64,000 bases of DNA from Bacillus sp. es.036 (lineage in GTDB: Bacteria; Bacillota; Bacilli; Bacillales; Guptibacillaceae): positions 186,001 through 250,000 of the forward strand of contig NZ_PDIZ01000001.1 of assembly GCF_002563635.1 (NCBI RefSeq). Reading direction: 5' to 3'. Shown here one piece after another: positions 9,062 through 17,727 of the stretch. A program made the position numbers and the translations under genes. Under the pieces are notes generated by a model. It did no database searches. It had not been told where the DNA came from and saw nothing but the letters and a program-made list of their open reading frames with translations. Numbering within the stretch: position 1 is the first letter of the stretch; every line of letters starts with the position of its first letter.

Positions 9062-9619
9062 ATGTTTACATATCAACTTAACGAGGATCTTTATTTACGT
9101 ATGTATACAATTAACGATGCAGAAGCGCTTTATCACTTGATTGATGAATCAAGAGATCACTTAAAAAAGTGGCTTGCATGGGTCGATTACAATACGGATG
9201 TTGAGGCTTCCCGGGACTTTATCCAAAGTACGTTAAATGGTGTTAGTGAAACAGGAGGGTATCCGAAAACGCTCGGCATCTTTTATAAAGGTGAGCTTGC
9301 AGGAACGGTGGGTTTTAATGAAGTGAATCAAAACCATCAATACGCTACGATTGGCTACTGGCTTAGTGAGAAATTTCAGCGGAAGGGGATTGTGACTGAG
9401 GCGTGCCGGGGAATGATTCATTTAGGATTTAAGGAAATGGGATTAAATCGAATTGAGATCCGTGCGGCGTCTGCCAATAAGAAAAGCCGTGCCATTCCTG
9501 AACGACTTGGGTTTACGAAAGAAGGTGTGCTTAGACAGGTGGAAATTGTAAACGGAGAATTCTATGATCACGTTGTCTATAGTATGCTGGCGAGTGAGTG
9601 GTTGGAAAAGGGTAGATAG
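9062..9619 (+). CDS. GNAT N-acetyltransferase, RimJ/RimL class (YdaF-like)
   Basis: Acetyl-CoA-dependent transferase of 185 aa, similar throughout to B. subtilis YdaF. GYWLSEKFQRKGIVTEAC carries the acetyl-CoA pyrophosphate-binding loop, and the later NKKSRAIPERLGF is the typical C-terminal motif of RimL-type enzymes. The frame is open from GTG 9038, but AAGAGGAG at about 9045-9052 serves ATG 9062, which gives the expected MFTYQL start. Its target may be a ribosomal protein N-terminus or a small molecule. Confidence 0.88.
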   Translation: MFTYQLNEDLYLRMYTINDAEALYHLIDESRDHLKKWLAWVDYNTDVEASRDFIQSTLNGVSETGGYPKTLGIFYKGELAGTVGFNEVNQNHQYATIGYWLSEKFQRKGIVTEACRGMIHLGFKEMGLNRIEIRAASANKKSRAIPERLGFTKEGVLRQVEIVNGEFYDHVVYSMLASEWLEKGR

Positions 9620-9624
9620 TTGCA

Positions 9625-9661
9625 CAAAAAAACATCTCCGGCACTATCCTCTGGAGATGTT
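9625..9661 (-). terminator. Minus-strand terminator of the Fbp-like gene
   Basis: AACATCTCC/GGAGATGTT stem. On the minus strand it is followed by seven T residues. The stem begins inside the TAA stop of the small gene. Confidence 0.8.
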
Positions 9662-9815
9662 ATGGTAGCTCAACCATATGAACAAGTCGTTCTAATTCTT
9701 CCATTGTGCATTCATAAAGTTGTTTGTCTTTTAATTTATATACACCGCGGTCTAATAAACGTTGAATGAATGATTGTTTTTGTTGGGGATCATGTTGTTT
9801 CATTAGGTGTGACAC
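9660..9815 (-). CDS. Small Fbp-like protein (Fur-regulated basic protein A family), 51 aa
   Basis: Short minus-strand gene starting at GTG 9815, with AGGAGG 8 nt upstream, and ending at TAA 9660-9662 directly in a terminator. The peptide contains FIQRLLDRGVYKLKDKQLYE followed by a leucine-rich CTMEELERLV. This fits the FbpA-type family of small proteins that in B. subtilis are made under iron limitation and may act with the FsrA sRNA. I see no Fur box upstream, so iron control is not supported here. The ribosome binding site, the terminator and the family-like core together make it a convincing gene despite its size. Confidence 0.75.
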   Translation of the reverse strand: MSHLMKQHDPQQKQSFIQRLLDRGVYKLKDKQLYECTMEELERLVHMVELP

Positions 9816-9951
9816 GTTTCATTCCTCCTGTTAAGTATATCCAGGTAATATGTTCCACTATAGTGTGATGTTTAAACCTCGATTTGCACATTGTTATAAA
9901 GGGATAAAGCGCTTTCGTGACGAATAACAAAATTCATTAGGAGGGATTTAA

Positions 9952-10692
9952 ATGGAAAAACACGCTGTTCAGCAAGGCGCAGAGCCTTTTTACTTTGAAG
10001 GAAATCAAACAGGCGTTTTGGTTCTTCATGGTTTTACAGGCTCAACGCAAAGCATGCGTTATCTAGGAGAGCAACTGGCTTCGGAAGGTTACACGGTATG
10101 TGGCCCAAGATTAAAAGGGCACGGGACACATTATGAGGATATGGAACAGAGTACATATGAAGAGTGGATCGAGTCCGTTGAAGAGGGCTACCAATGGTTG
10201 AATGAACGGTGTGATACGCTTTTCATCACTGGGTTATCAATGGGCGGTACGCTAACGCTTTATTTAGCTAGCAAACACCCAGAAGTAAAAGGGATTATGC
10301 CGATTAACTCAGCAATTGACTTGCCTGATCTAGAACAAATGAGAGGAAAAACAGAGCCGCGCTTCCTTGGTGCCATTGGATCAGATATTAAAGCGGTAGG
10401 CGTCGACGAACTTGCTTATGAGAAAACGCCGACAAAGTCCATTCAAGAGATTTTGAAGCTAGTAGAGATAACAAGAAAGGATCTTTCAAACATTAAGATG
10501 CCAGCGTTAATCTTTAAATCAATCGAGGATCATGTTGTACCGCCAGAAAATTCGACTACTATTTATGAAGAAATTGCTTCAACGAATAAAGAAGTGATTG
10601 AGTTGAATGATAGCTACCACGTGGCTACACTCGATCATGATAAAGAATTCATTGTAGAAAAATGTAAGGCATTTATAAAAGGACTCGTGTAA
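9952..10692 (+). CDS. Carboxylesterase, Est30-like alpha/beta hydrolase
   Basis: Alpha/beta-hydrolase of 246 aa without signal peptide, similar to Geobacillus Est30 and B. subtilis YvaK. It has the HGFTG oxyanion-hole segment and nucleophile S96 in GLSMGG, with D193 in EDHVVPP and H223 in SYHVATLDHD completing the triad. It hydrolyses short-to-medium acyl esters, perhaps monoacylglycerol. Start is ATG 9952 behind TAGGAGGG. An acetyltransferase gene follows after 17 bp, so they are probably co-transcribed. Confidence 0.92.
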   Translation: MEKHAVQQGAEPFYFEGNQTGVLVLHGFTGSTQSMRYLGEQLASEGYTVCGPRLKGHGTHYEDMEQSTYEEWIESVEEGYQWLNERCDTLFITGLSMGGTLTLYLASKHPEVKGIMPINSAIDLPDLEQMRGKTEPRFLGAIGSDIKAVGVDELAYEKTPTKSIQEILKLVEITRKDLSNIKMPALIFKSIEDHVVPPENSTTIYEEIASTNKEVIELNDSYHVATLDHDKEFIVEKCKAFIKGLV

Positions 10693-10709
10693 GTTAAGGA
10701 GGTTTTGAC

Positions 10710-11207
10710 ATGGAAGTAAGACAGTTAACAGCAAATGATGCAGAAGCTTATTGGGAGCTTCGGTTAGAAGCATTAAAGAAAAATCCTGAAGCGTTCGCGT
10801 CAAGTTACGAAGAGGCGATCCTAAAGGATGACCCGATTAAAAGCACAGCGAGAAACATGGAATCAGGCGCTACTTTTGGCGCTTTTGATAAAGAGACGTT
10901 AGTTGGTGTGATTACGTTTGTCAGAGGGTCTGGGATTAAGGTTCGGCACAAAGCGGATTTATTTGCTGTCTACGTTACACCGGAATATCGTGGCAAAGGG
11001 GCAGGCAGAGCGCTTTTATCTCGCGTCATTGATTATGCAAAGAACCAGGATGCGCTGCTTAAATTAAGTGTATCTGTCGTATCAACGAATGAACGAGCAA
11101 AGCATCTGTACAAGAGCTTCGGTTTTAAAACCGTTTATATTGAAGAGAAGGCTCTCTATGTGCAGGGTCGGTTTCTAAACGAAGAGCATATGGTTCAATA
11201 TTTCTAA
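10710..11207 (+). CDS. GNAT N-acetyltransferase
   Basis: Acetyltransferase of 165 aa. VYVTPEYRGKGAGRALL is the acetyl-CoA-binding motif A, and NERAKHLYKSFGF is motif B. The substrate is not inferable. ATG 10710 lies behind AAGGAGG. The gene ends just before a terminator. Confidence 0.9.
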   Translation: MEVRQLTANDAEAYWELRLEALKKNPEAFASSYEEAILKDDPIKSTARNMESGATFGAFDKETLVGVITFVRGSGIKVRHKADLFAVYVTPEYRGKGAGRALLSRVIDYAKNQDALLKLSVSVVSTNERAKHLYKSFGFKTVYIEEKALYVQGRFLNEEHMVQYF

Positions 11208-11211
11208 TCAT

Positions 11212-11242
11212 AAGCAGACGTCTACGAGGCGTCTGCTTTTTG
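11212..11242 (+). terminator. Terminator after esterase-GNAT pair
   Basis: AAGCAGACG/CGTCTGCTT stem with a 9-nt loop and TTTT. Confidence 0.85.
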
Positions 11243-11259
11243 ATTGATCAATCCAGAAG

Positions 11260-11577
11260 CTAACGTGTTGAGAAAGTATCGTTATACAGGGCAACGCTGT
11301 AAGGAAAAAGCTCTGCTGTCATAATCCCTTCTCGTACGGCAGGATCACTGTTCATTAGTGCTTCTGCCTCATCTTCTGAAGGGACTTGAATGACAACAAT
11401 TCCGAATGAAGAAGGGTCATTGTTTAGGGTTCGTCCTGCCATAATGAGCGTATCATTTTTCAACAGATGTTGAAGGGCGTGAAAATGCTCTGAGACGATG
11501 TTGTTTTCTTTGTCGGTCCAGTTGCTTTCTTCAAGTAGTTCAGGAATTAACGTAAGCTTGTATAGAAATTGCTTCAT
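11260..11577 (-). CDS. YciI-like protein
   Basis: Dimeric alpha-beta barrel YCII-family protein of 105 aa with the typical EHFHALQHLL and FGIVVIQVPS segments. Family members are small cytosolic proteins of uncertain, possibly enzymatic, role. The longer frame to 11592 is rejected because GGAGG followed by eight T residues points to ATG 11577 (MKQFLYKL). It is a single gene converging on the preceding acetyltransferase gene. Confidence 0.85.
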   Translation of the reverse strand: MKQFLYKLTLIPELLEESNWTDKENNIVSEHFHALQHLLKNDTLIMAGRTLNNDPSSFGIVVIQVPSEDEAEALMNSDPAVREGIMTAELFPYSVALYNDTFSTR

Positions 11578-11783
11578 AAAAAAAACCTCCATTTGTTCGT
11601 TGTACTTTACTTCTCTCCTGATTAAACGAAATCCTTTTTAGATGTGGGAGAGGTGAGAAGGTTGTGTCGGCGGTATAACTGAACGATTGGCTGGACCAAA
11701 TCAACTAAAGGAGAAAGTCGCTACTCGATAAGGGGAGCGGCTTTATTATGTTATGGTTAAGAAAGTGACCGTCGAGCCCATTC

Positions 11784-11812
11784 TGGTTCATATTCATGAT
11801 TTTGTATATAAT
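11784..11812 (+). promoter_or_regulatory. Possible SigA promoter of symporter-HK-RR operon
   Basis: TATAAT at 11807-11812 lies 17 bp after a weak TGGTTC. No SigL -24/-12 element (TGGCAC-N5-TTGCW) was seen in this upstream region. Confidence 0.4.
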
Positions 11813-11869
11813 GAAACCTGATACGAGAAATGATTTCGTGATTTACAGGAAAATGGGAGGGGAAGCGGA

Positions 11870-13294
11870 GTGGATGAACTACTATATTTAAGCGTTTTCC
11901 TCATTTATACCATTGCCATTCTTATTCTAGGAAAGCATGGGTTTGATAAAACGGACGAATTGAAGGGATATTTTCTAGCAGGAAGAAATCTTCCCTTATT
12001 TCCAAGCGTGGCTTCCTTCTGTGCAACATGGTTTAGTGCAGCCTCTTTACTTGGATTGCCGGGATTGATTTATGAAGGTGGGGTTTCGGTCATTTGGACG
12101 ACTGCCGTTGCCTGGTTACTTGGACTTGTCGGGTTGTTTTTTCTCGCTTCTAAACTTTATACATATAACGTGGTTACCGTTCCGGAATTTTTTCTCGTGC
12201 GCTATGATTCAAAGCTTCTTCAAATTTGGGTCGGCATCATTCTGAGCGTGAGCTACCTTCTCTATGTTGTGATTCAAATTCGAGGATTCGGGATTGTGGT
12301 TAGCCAGATGCTTGAAATTCCTTATACGGTTAGTGTGTTTTTAATTTATCTTTTCGTTCTCTATACGACGTTTGGCGGTCTTCACTCTGTGGCACGAACC
12401 GATATTTTTCACTTTTGCTTAATTCTCTTTGGAACCATTCTAGGTGCCGTTTTTATTGTTGGAGAAATTGGCGGGCTTGGAGAAATCACGAGTGGTCTTT
12501 CAGCTTTAGACCAAAATGGATCCACCTCTTATTTGGCGCTTTTTCCTGAAGGCGGCTTATCTTTTTGGGCGTTGTTAAGTGCATTCTTTTCGCTTGGACT
12601 TGGCGTTGCGGCGAACCCTCAATATGCGGTTCGTATTCTTTCCGCGCGCTCGAAACAGGTGGCGCTAAAAATGGTTGGCACCAGTACTGTTTTTCTTGTC
12701 CTTATCTATTTTTCTATTTTTGTGATTGGAATTGGGTCACGTGTGCTTGATCCTAGCGTTCCATTCAGGAGTACGGATGAAATCTATCCGTTCATTATTG
12801 CTTACCTACTCGAAACACCGTTAAAAGGCGTACTGTTAATTAGCGTTGTCGCAGCTGCCATTTCAACAGCAAATTCACAGCTGTTGATCATGGCGACGAG
12901 CTTTGTCTATGATATCACGCTCCCTATACGGAAAAAGAATACCGTTGATCTCAAAGTGATTTCCTGGACGCGATGGATGATTTTTATCTTTGCGACCTTT
13001 TCTCTTATGATTGCCTTTACACCACCGCAGGGGATTGTCCAATTCAGTGGTCACATATGGGGAATTATTGCGGTATCCTTGTTCTTTCCGCTATATGGAG
13101 GTCTTTATACGAACGTCGATCATCGTCAGGCACTTCTCTCGACATTTGGCGGATTGATCACGTATGTACTGGCTTTCCTCCTTATTCCAAATGCGCTACA
13201 GCCAGTGTTTCATCCCGTTCTCCCTTCGCTTGTGGTAGCAGGCATTCTTTTCTTTCTAAAAGGAAGGGGGCGATCATATGCGTCACTCCATTGA
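11870..13294 (+). CDS. Sodium:solute symporter family transporter
   Basis: SSS-family symporter of 474 aa with about 13 hydrophobic segments. The N-terminus has the family FLAGRNLP segment and SFCATWFSAASLLGLPG. The mid-region holds TTFGGLHSVARTD, and AAAISTANSQLL corresponds to the Na2-site helix. It starts at GTG 11870 behind GGGAGGGG. Its 3' end overlaps the histidine kinase start by 17 bp, so the three-gene unit is translationally coupled. A transporter fused in expression to a two-component system suggests that it supplies or senses the signal. The substrate is unknown. Confidence 0.9.
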   Translation: MDELLYLSVFLIYTIAILILGKHGFDKTDELKGYFLAGRNLPLFPSVASFCATWFSAASLLGLPGLIYEGGVSVIWTTAVAWLLGLVGLFFLASKLYTYNVVTVPEFFLVRYDSKLLQIWVGIILSVSYLLYVVIQIRGFGIVVSQMLEIPYTVSVFLIYLFVLYTTFGGLHSVARTDIFHFCLILFGTILGAVFIVGEIGGLGEITSGLSALDQNGSTSYLALFPEGGLSFWALLSAFFSLGLGVAANPQYAVRILSARSKQVALKMVGTSTVFLVLIYFSIFVIGIGSRVLDPSVPFRSTDEIYPFIIAYLLETPLKGVLLISVVAAAISTANSQLLIMATSFVYDITLPIRKKNTVDLKVISWTRWMIFIFATFSLMIAFTPPQGIVQFSGHIWGIIAVSLFFPLYGGLYTNVDHRQALLSTFGGLITYVLAFLLIPNALQPVFHPVLPSLVVAGILFFLKGRGRSYASLH

Positions 13295-14963
13295 ACGAAA
13301 GATTTTAGTGCCCTTCTTAATTATTGTACTCGTGCCGATTTTCATTATAGGTGCCGTCTCTATGTGGTCAAGTTATCAATCAGAAAAGCAGTTAAAGCAG
13401 GCGACGGCTCAAGAACACTTAACGAGTCTTGGTCGGTATGCGGAGAAACTTGATGATCGTGTGAAAAGCGGGAGTATGGACGAAGAAGAAGCTAAATCAC
13501 TCATTAAAATCATGATCAATGAAACGAAGAGTTTGTACGTGGAAGAAGCCGATGGCACCCTTTCATCTGAAGGAGAAGTTGTTCAAGCAAGTGAACTTGA
13601 TTGGTATAATGGCGAAGTGAAAACGAGCTTTTCCACCGAAAGTACGGTGCTTACAGAACAAATTGAGCAGTGGAATTGGACGCTTTACCAGCCGATGTCT
13701 TTTTCCTTTTATTCAGGTTCACTTCCTAATATTCAGAAATACACCCTTCTCATCAGTATTTTTACTGGTGTGATTGCGGTTCAATTTACGATTATTCTTT
13801 CTTATCATCTGTCAAAACCGATTAAGAATTTAGCGGCTTTTTGTAAGCAAATTGCGTTAGGAGAGAGAACGAAGCACATCGAGATGAATGATAATCGGAA
13901 AGATGAAATAGGCGTACTTTCCTCATCATTGAAAGAAATGGTGGAAACGCTTGATGAGCGTAATGTGCAAATTGATAAAATCAAAAAGCTGAATGAGACG
14001 ATACTAAATAGCGTTCACGTTGGCATGGTGCTTGTGATTGAAGGAGCCAATTCCGTTTATAATGAAGCAGCACAGACAATGATGAAAGAAGATCCGCTAT
14101 TAAAAGAACGGCTTGGCAAGTTAACGATTCATGAAACGAAAAGAAGAAGCGAGGAAATTTGGGATCATAAACGGAAGGAAGAGAAAGTGTTCTATGCCGT
14201 AAGTTACAAAGTATTGGGGACGTCAGAAAAGCAACGTTCCATTATTACCTTTGAAGATATTACGCATCGACGAAAATTAGAGCAGCGCGTGGAAAGAATG
14301 TCCCGTCTTGCCTCATTAGGTGAAATGGCTTCAGGTATTGCCCATGAGATTCGAAACCCACTTGCAGGCATTAAAACAACGACGGAATTATTAACACGCA
14401 GGCTTGAGCTAACAAAGGATCAGCTTACATTAACGGAAAATATGCTGCTGGACATTGATCGTGTGAATAAGATCATCACCAATATTCTACAGTTTTCAAG
14501 GCCAATGGAAACAAATCCTTCTGTGTTGAAAGTAGATGAAACACTCCATTCTCTCGTGTTACTCATGAAAACGATCGCGAATGAAAAAAATGTGGTCCTT
14601 CATCATTTCGAAAACGATACAGAGGTTTTCGTGGATCGTGATCATCTTCGGCAGATTCTGTTAAATCTTATCCTAAATGGGATGAACGCGATGCCAGAGG
14701 GCGGAGAACTGATTCTTTCAAGTTATCAAAGGGATTGTGACGTAACGATTATGATAGCAGATACGGGTGTTGGAATGGAGGATACTGTGATGGAAAAGAT
14801 TTTTGATCCATTTTATACAACTCGTGCAGAAGGAACGGGGCTTGGTTTGTCAATTGTTCATCAGTTAGTCGTTCAAAACAATGGAGAAATTGATGTAAAG
14901 AGTATACGTGGAAAAGGGACGGAGTTTTCGATCACATTTGCAACAGGAAGGGAGGAGAAATAA
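13278..14963 (+). CDS. Membrane sensor histidine kinase
   Basis: Two-component sensor of 561 aa. It has TM1 at about 10-30, an extracytoplasmic sensor of about 115 residues, TM2 at about 152-172, HAMP at about 175-225, a short PAS-like segment at about 240-330, then HisKA with phospho-acceptor H356 in IAHEIRNPL. A HATPase_c domain follows, with N-box LLNLILNGMNA, DTGVGM and GTGLGLS. Architecture and partner are of NtrB/AtoS type. Its TAA stop abuts the GTG of the regulator gene with no gap. Confidence 0.92.
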   Translation: MRHSIERKILVPFLIIVLVPIFIIGAVSMWSSYQSEKQLKQATAQEHLTSLGRYAEKLDDRVKSGSMDEEEAKSLIKIMINETKSLYVEEADGTLSSEGEVVQASELDWYNGEVKTSFSTESTVLTEQIEQWNWTLYQPMSFSFYSGSLPNIQKYTLLISIFTGVIAVQFTIILSYHLSKPIKNLAAFCKQIALGERTKHIEMNDNRKDEIGVLSSSLKEMVETLDERNVQIDKIKKLNETILNSVHVGMVLVIEGANSVYNEAAQTMMKEDPLLKERLGKLTIHETKRRSEEIWDHKRKEEKVFYAVSYKVLGTSEKQRSIITFEDITHRRKLEQRVERMSRLASLGEMASGIAHEIRNPLAGIKTTTELLTRRLELTKDQLTLTENMLLDIDRVNKIITNILQFSRPMETNPSVLKVDETLHSLVLLMKTIANEKNVVLHHFENDTEVFVDRDHLRQILLNLILNGMNAMPEGGELILSSYQRDCDVTIMIADTGVGMEDTVMEKIFDPFYTTRAEGTGLGLSIVHQLVVQNNGEIDVKSIRGKGTEFSITFATGREEK

Positions 14964-16340
14964 GTGGCTGTAAAAGTAGGCATTATTGACGATGAAACAA
15001 CGCTTCGGCTCACGCTACAAATGTTTTTAGAAGATGAAGGGTACGACGTAAGAGCGGCAGCAACGCTTGAAGAAGGATGGCACATGCTTGATGAATTTAG
15101 TCCGCACGTACTTTTATTAGATATTCGCTTACCTGATGGAAACGGGCTCGACTCGCTCCATGAATTTAAAGAACGCTACCCTGAAATGGCCGTGATGATG
15201 TTAACGGCGTATGGTGATGCAAAAACAGCCGTTCGCTCGATTAAAGAAGGCGCTTTTGATTATTTAACGAAGCCCTTTGAGTTAGAGGAGCTAAAGATCA
15301 TCCTTCAAAAATGGATCAAACAGCACCATCTCGAGAAGGAAGTCGAACGCTATCGAGAGGAAGAGCGACGGACGAAACTTGTTCAAATGATCGGTGAAAG
15401 TAAGCAAATGCACGAGTTAAAAGATAAAATTTCCTTAATCTCTGAAAGTAATGATACGACGGTTTTAGTTCGAGGCGAGACAGGTACGGGGAAAGAGCTT
15501 GTTGCAAGAAGCATTCATCAGCAAAGTAAGCGTCATGAAGGGCCGTTTGTTGCCGTGAATTGTGCCAGCATTCCAGCGGACTTAATTGAAATTGAGCTTT
15601 TCGGTCGAGAAAAAAATAGCGTGACAGAACAAGTGAATCCGAAAGTTGGCTTAATGGAGTGGGCCGATGGAGGGACATTGTTTCTTGATGAAATTGGAGA
15701 TCTTTCACTGGATATTCAAGTGAAGCTTCTTCGTTTTCTTGAAGATAAGAAAATTAAGCGCCTTGGAAGTGTTCACGATATTGAGGTTGATGTACGCGTC
15801 ATTGCCGCCACCAATCGATCGCTCGAAGAAATGATTCAAGAGAAGACGTTTCGATCCGATCTCTACTATCGCTTGAATGTCGTTCCAGTAAAGTTAACGC
15901 CTTTGCGTGAGCGAGGCGATGACATTGTGATGCTAACAGAACATTTTCTCCATGAGTTCTGTCAGCAAATGAGAAAGGAAAAACCAGCATTACGAGCTGA
16001 TGCGAAAAAGCGTTTAGTGAGCTACGATTGGCCCGGAAATGTCAGGGAACTGAAAAATACAATTGAACGAATCGCGATTCTTCACCAGGAAAAAGAGTTA
16101 GCAGCTTATCACTTTGATTTTCTAAATCCGGTTGAAGGATACGTAGAGGGTTCTAAATCAGTTGACGACGTCGTCTTCGATGATCGCTTTTCATTAGAAG
16201 ACCATATTGAAGCGATTGAAAAGAAATACATCGAGAAAGCCATTCAAGATGCGAGGTGGAATATCACGCAGGCTAGTAAGTTATTAGGGATGAGCCGCTA
16301 CGCCCTTCAACGTAGAATTGATAAATATGAGATTACATGA
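14964..16340 (+). CDS. NtrC-family response regulator lacking GAFTGA
   Basis: 458-aa regulator with a receiver domain (phospho-acceptor D53, K103), AAA+ domain and Fis-type HTH. The AAA+ core looks intact: Walker A GETGTGKE at 171-178 and Walker B GGTLFLDEIGD at about 236-246. The sigma54-contacting GAFTGA loop is replaced by NSVTEQ at 218-223. Family knowledge says GAFTGA is essential to activate sigma54 polymerase, so this protein probably acts as a DNA-binding regulator with ordinary sigma factors. The C-terminal HTH is WNITQASKLLGMSRYALQRR. Start GTG 14964 has GGGAGGAG upstream. Likely targets are the symporter gene itself or the operon that follows. Confidence 0.9.
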   Translation: MAVKVGIIDDETTLRLTLQMFLEDEGYDVRAAATLEEGWHMLDEFSPHVLLLDIRLPDGNGLDSLHEFKERYPEMAVMMLTAYGDAKTAVRSIKEGAFDYLTKPFELEELKIILQKWIKQHHLEKEVERYREEERRTKLVQMIGESKQMHELKDKISLISESNDTTVLVRGETGTGKELVARSIHQQSKRHEGPFVAVNCASIPADLIEIELFGREKNSVTEQVNPKVGLMEWADGGTLFLDEIGDLSLDIQVKLLRFLEDKKIKRLGSVHDIEVDVRVIAATNRSLEEMIQEKTFRSDLYYRLNVVPVKLTPLRERGDDIVMLTEHFLHEFCQQMRKEKPALRADAKKRLVSYDWPGNVRELKNTIERIAILHQEKELAAYHFDFLNPVEGYVEGSKSVDDVVFDDRFSLEDHIEAIEKKYIEKAIQDARWNITQASKLLGMSRYALQRRIDKYEIT

Positions 16341-16345
16341 GCGAA

Positions 16346-16370
16346 ATCGCCCGAAATGGGCGGTTTTTTT
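16346..16370 (+). terminator. Terminator after response regulator
   Basis: A short ATCGCCC/GGGCGGT stem (one G-U pair) is followed by seven T residues. Confidence 0.85.
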
Positions 16371-16479
16371 GTGCGGAATCTTATAAAATTATCTGAAAAT
16401 TACGTGATATCGTAGAGGTAAGAGAAAAAACGCATCGATTCAAGCAAAGAATGAATCATATAGAAAAAGGGGGAATTTG

Positions 16480-17709
16480 ATGGGTATTGAAAAGCAAAAG
16501 CCAACAGAGTTAGAGGGCGGTCCAACGAAAAGCAAATGGGGCGTTATCCTCGGTGCCGCCTTCTTAATGGGCTCATCTGCAATCGGACCAGGCTTTTTAA
16601 CACAAACGGCTGTCTTTACTGAGCAGCTACTCGCAAGCTTTGGATTTGTTATTTTAATGTCAATTATTTTAGATATCGGGGTTCAAGCGAACATCTGGCG
16701 GATTATTGCTGTTTCTAAGAAAAAGGGACAAGACATCGCGAACATGGTTGTTCCTGGACTCGGTTATTTTCTCGCGTTCGCAGTAGCACTTGGCGGACTG
16801 GCTTTTAATATCGGTAACGTCGGTGGGGCAGGACTTGGGATGAACGTTCTCTTCGGCATTGATCCACGGATTGGCGCAGCGATTACCGGAGTCATTACAA
16901 TCGGGATTTTCCTTTCAAAAGAAGCAGGAGTAGCGATGGATAAAATCGCACGCATCCTCGGTGGAATTATGATTTTACTAACATTGTACGTTGCTTTTCA
17001 AAGTAATCCGCCAGTCGGAGATGCGATTGTTCATACATTTGCACCAGATAAAATCGATGTTTTTGCGATTATTACACTCGTAGGTGGAACAGTAGGAGGC
17101 TATATCACGTTTGCTGGTGGACACCGTTTACTTGATGCAGGTATTTCAGGGAAAGAGAATTTACATCAGGTAACGAAAAGCTCGGTTTCAGGCATTCTAA
17201 TTGCGTCGATTATGCGCGTCTTTTTATTCCTAGCGGTGTTAGGTGTTGTGGCCACAGGGTTTAAACTAGACCCAGCAAACCCACCAGCATCTGTTTTCCA
17301 ACAAGCAGCTGGAGCAGTCGGATATAAAATGTTTGGTGTTGTTCTTTGGGCAGCAGGAATTACGTCAGTCGTTGGTGCGGCGTATACATCCGTTTCGTTC
17401 CTTAGAACGTTATCCAAAAAAGTGGATCGTCATCACTCAGGTGTAACGATTGGGTTTATCGCCGTATCAACCATCATTTTCGCGTTTATCGGTAAACCGG
17501 TTCTGTTACTGATCCTTGCCGGAGCTTTTAATGGATTGATTTTGCCCGTTGCTCTTGGAACGCTTCTTGTAGCGGCGTATAAGAAATCCATTGTCGGAGA
17601 CTACAAACATCCGCTATGGCTCACGATCTTTGGCGGTTTTGTCTTCCTTATTACCGCTTACTTAGCGATCGTGACGCTAATTGATAAAGTACCACAGCTT
17701 TTTTCTTAA
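16480..17709 (+). CDS. ycsG: NRAMP-related transporter (YcsG-like)
   Basis: Membrane protein of 409 aa with about 11 TM helices of the NRAMP fold, similar to B. subtilis YcsG, which is also encoded with 5-oxoprolinase genes. TM1 reads SSAIGPGFLTQ instead of carrying the metal-coordinating DPGN motif of true Mn/Fe transporters. Metal transport is therefore doubtful, and a role in uptake of 5-oxoproline or another organic substrate is a fair inference. The frame opens at TTG 16477, but ATG 16480 is better spaced from AAGGGGGA. It is the first gene of a seven-gene operon. Confidence 0.85.
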   Translation: MGIEKQKPTELEGGPTKSKWGVILGAAFLMGSSAIGPGFLTQTAVFTEQLLASFGFVILMSIILDIGVQANIWRIIAVSKKKGQDIANMVVPGLGYFLAFAVALGGLAFNIGNVGGAGLGMNVLFGIDPRIGAAITGVITIGIFLSKEAGVAMDKIARILGGIMILLTLYVAFQSNPPVGDAIVHTFAPDKIDVFAIITLVGGTVGGYITFAGGHRLLDAGISGKENLHQVTKSSVSGILIASIMRVFLFLAVLGVVATGFKLDPANPPASVFQQAAGAVGYKMFGVVLWAAGITSVVGAAYTSVSFLRTLSKKVDRHHSGVTIGFIAVSTIIFAFIGKPVLLLILAGAFNGLILPVALGTLLVAAYKKSIVGDYKHPLWLTIFGGFVFLITAYLAIVTLIDKVPQLFS

Positions 17710-17727
17710 TGATTAGGAGGAACATGT

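Noticed and set aside
14964-16480. SigL-dependent control of the symporter or pxp operon
   Set aside because: No TGGCAC-N5-TTGCW element was found upstream of either operon, and the regulator lacks GAFTGA.
16480-17709. Mn/Fe NRAMP transporter (mntH)
   Set aside because: The DPGN motif is missing and the context is 5-oxoproline metabolism.
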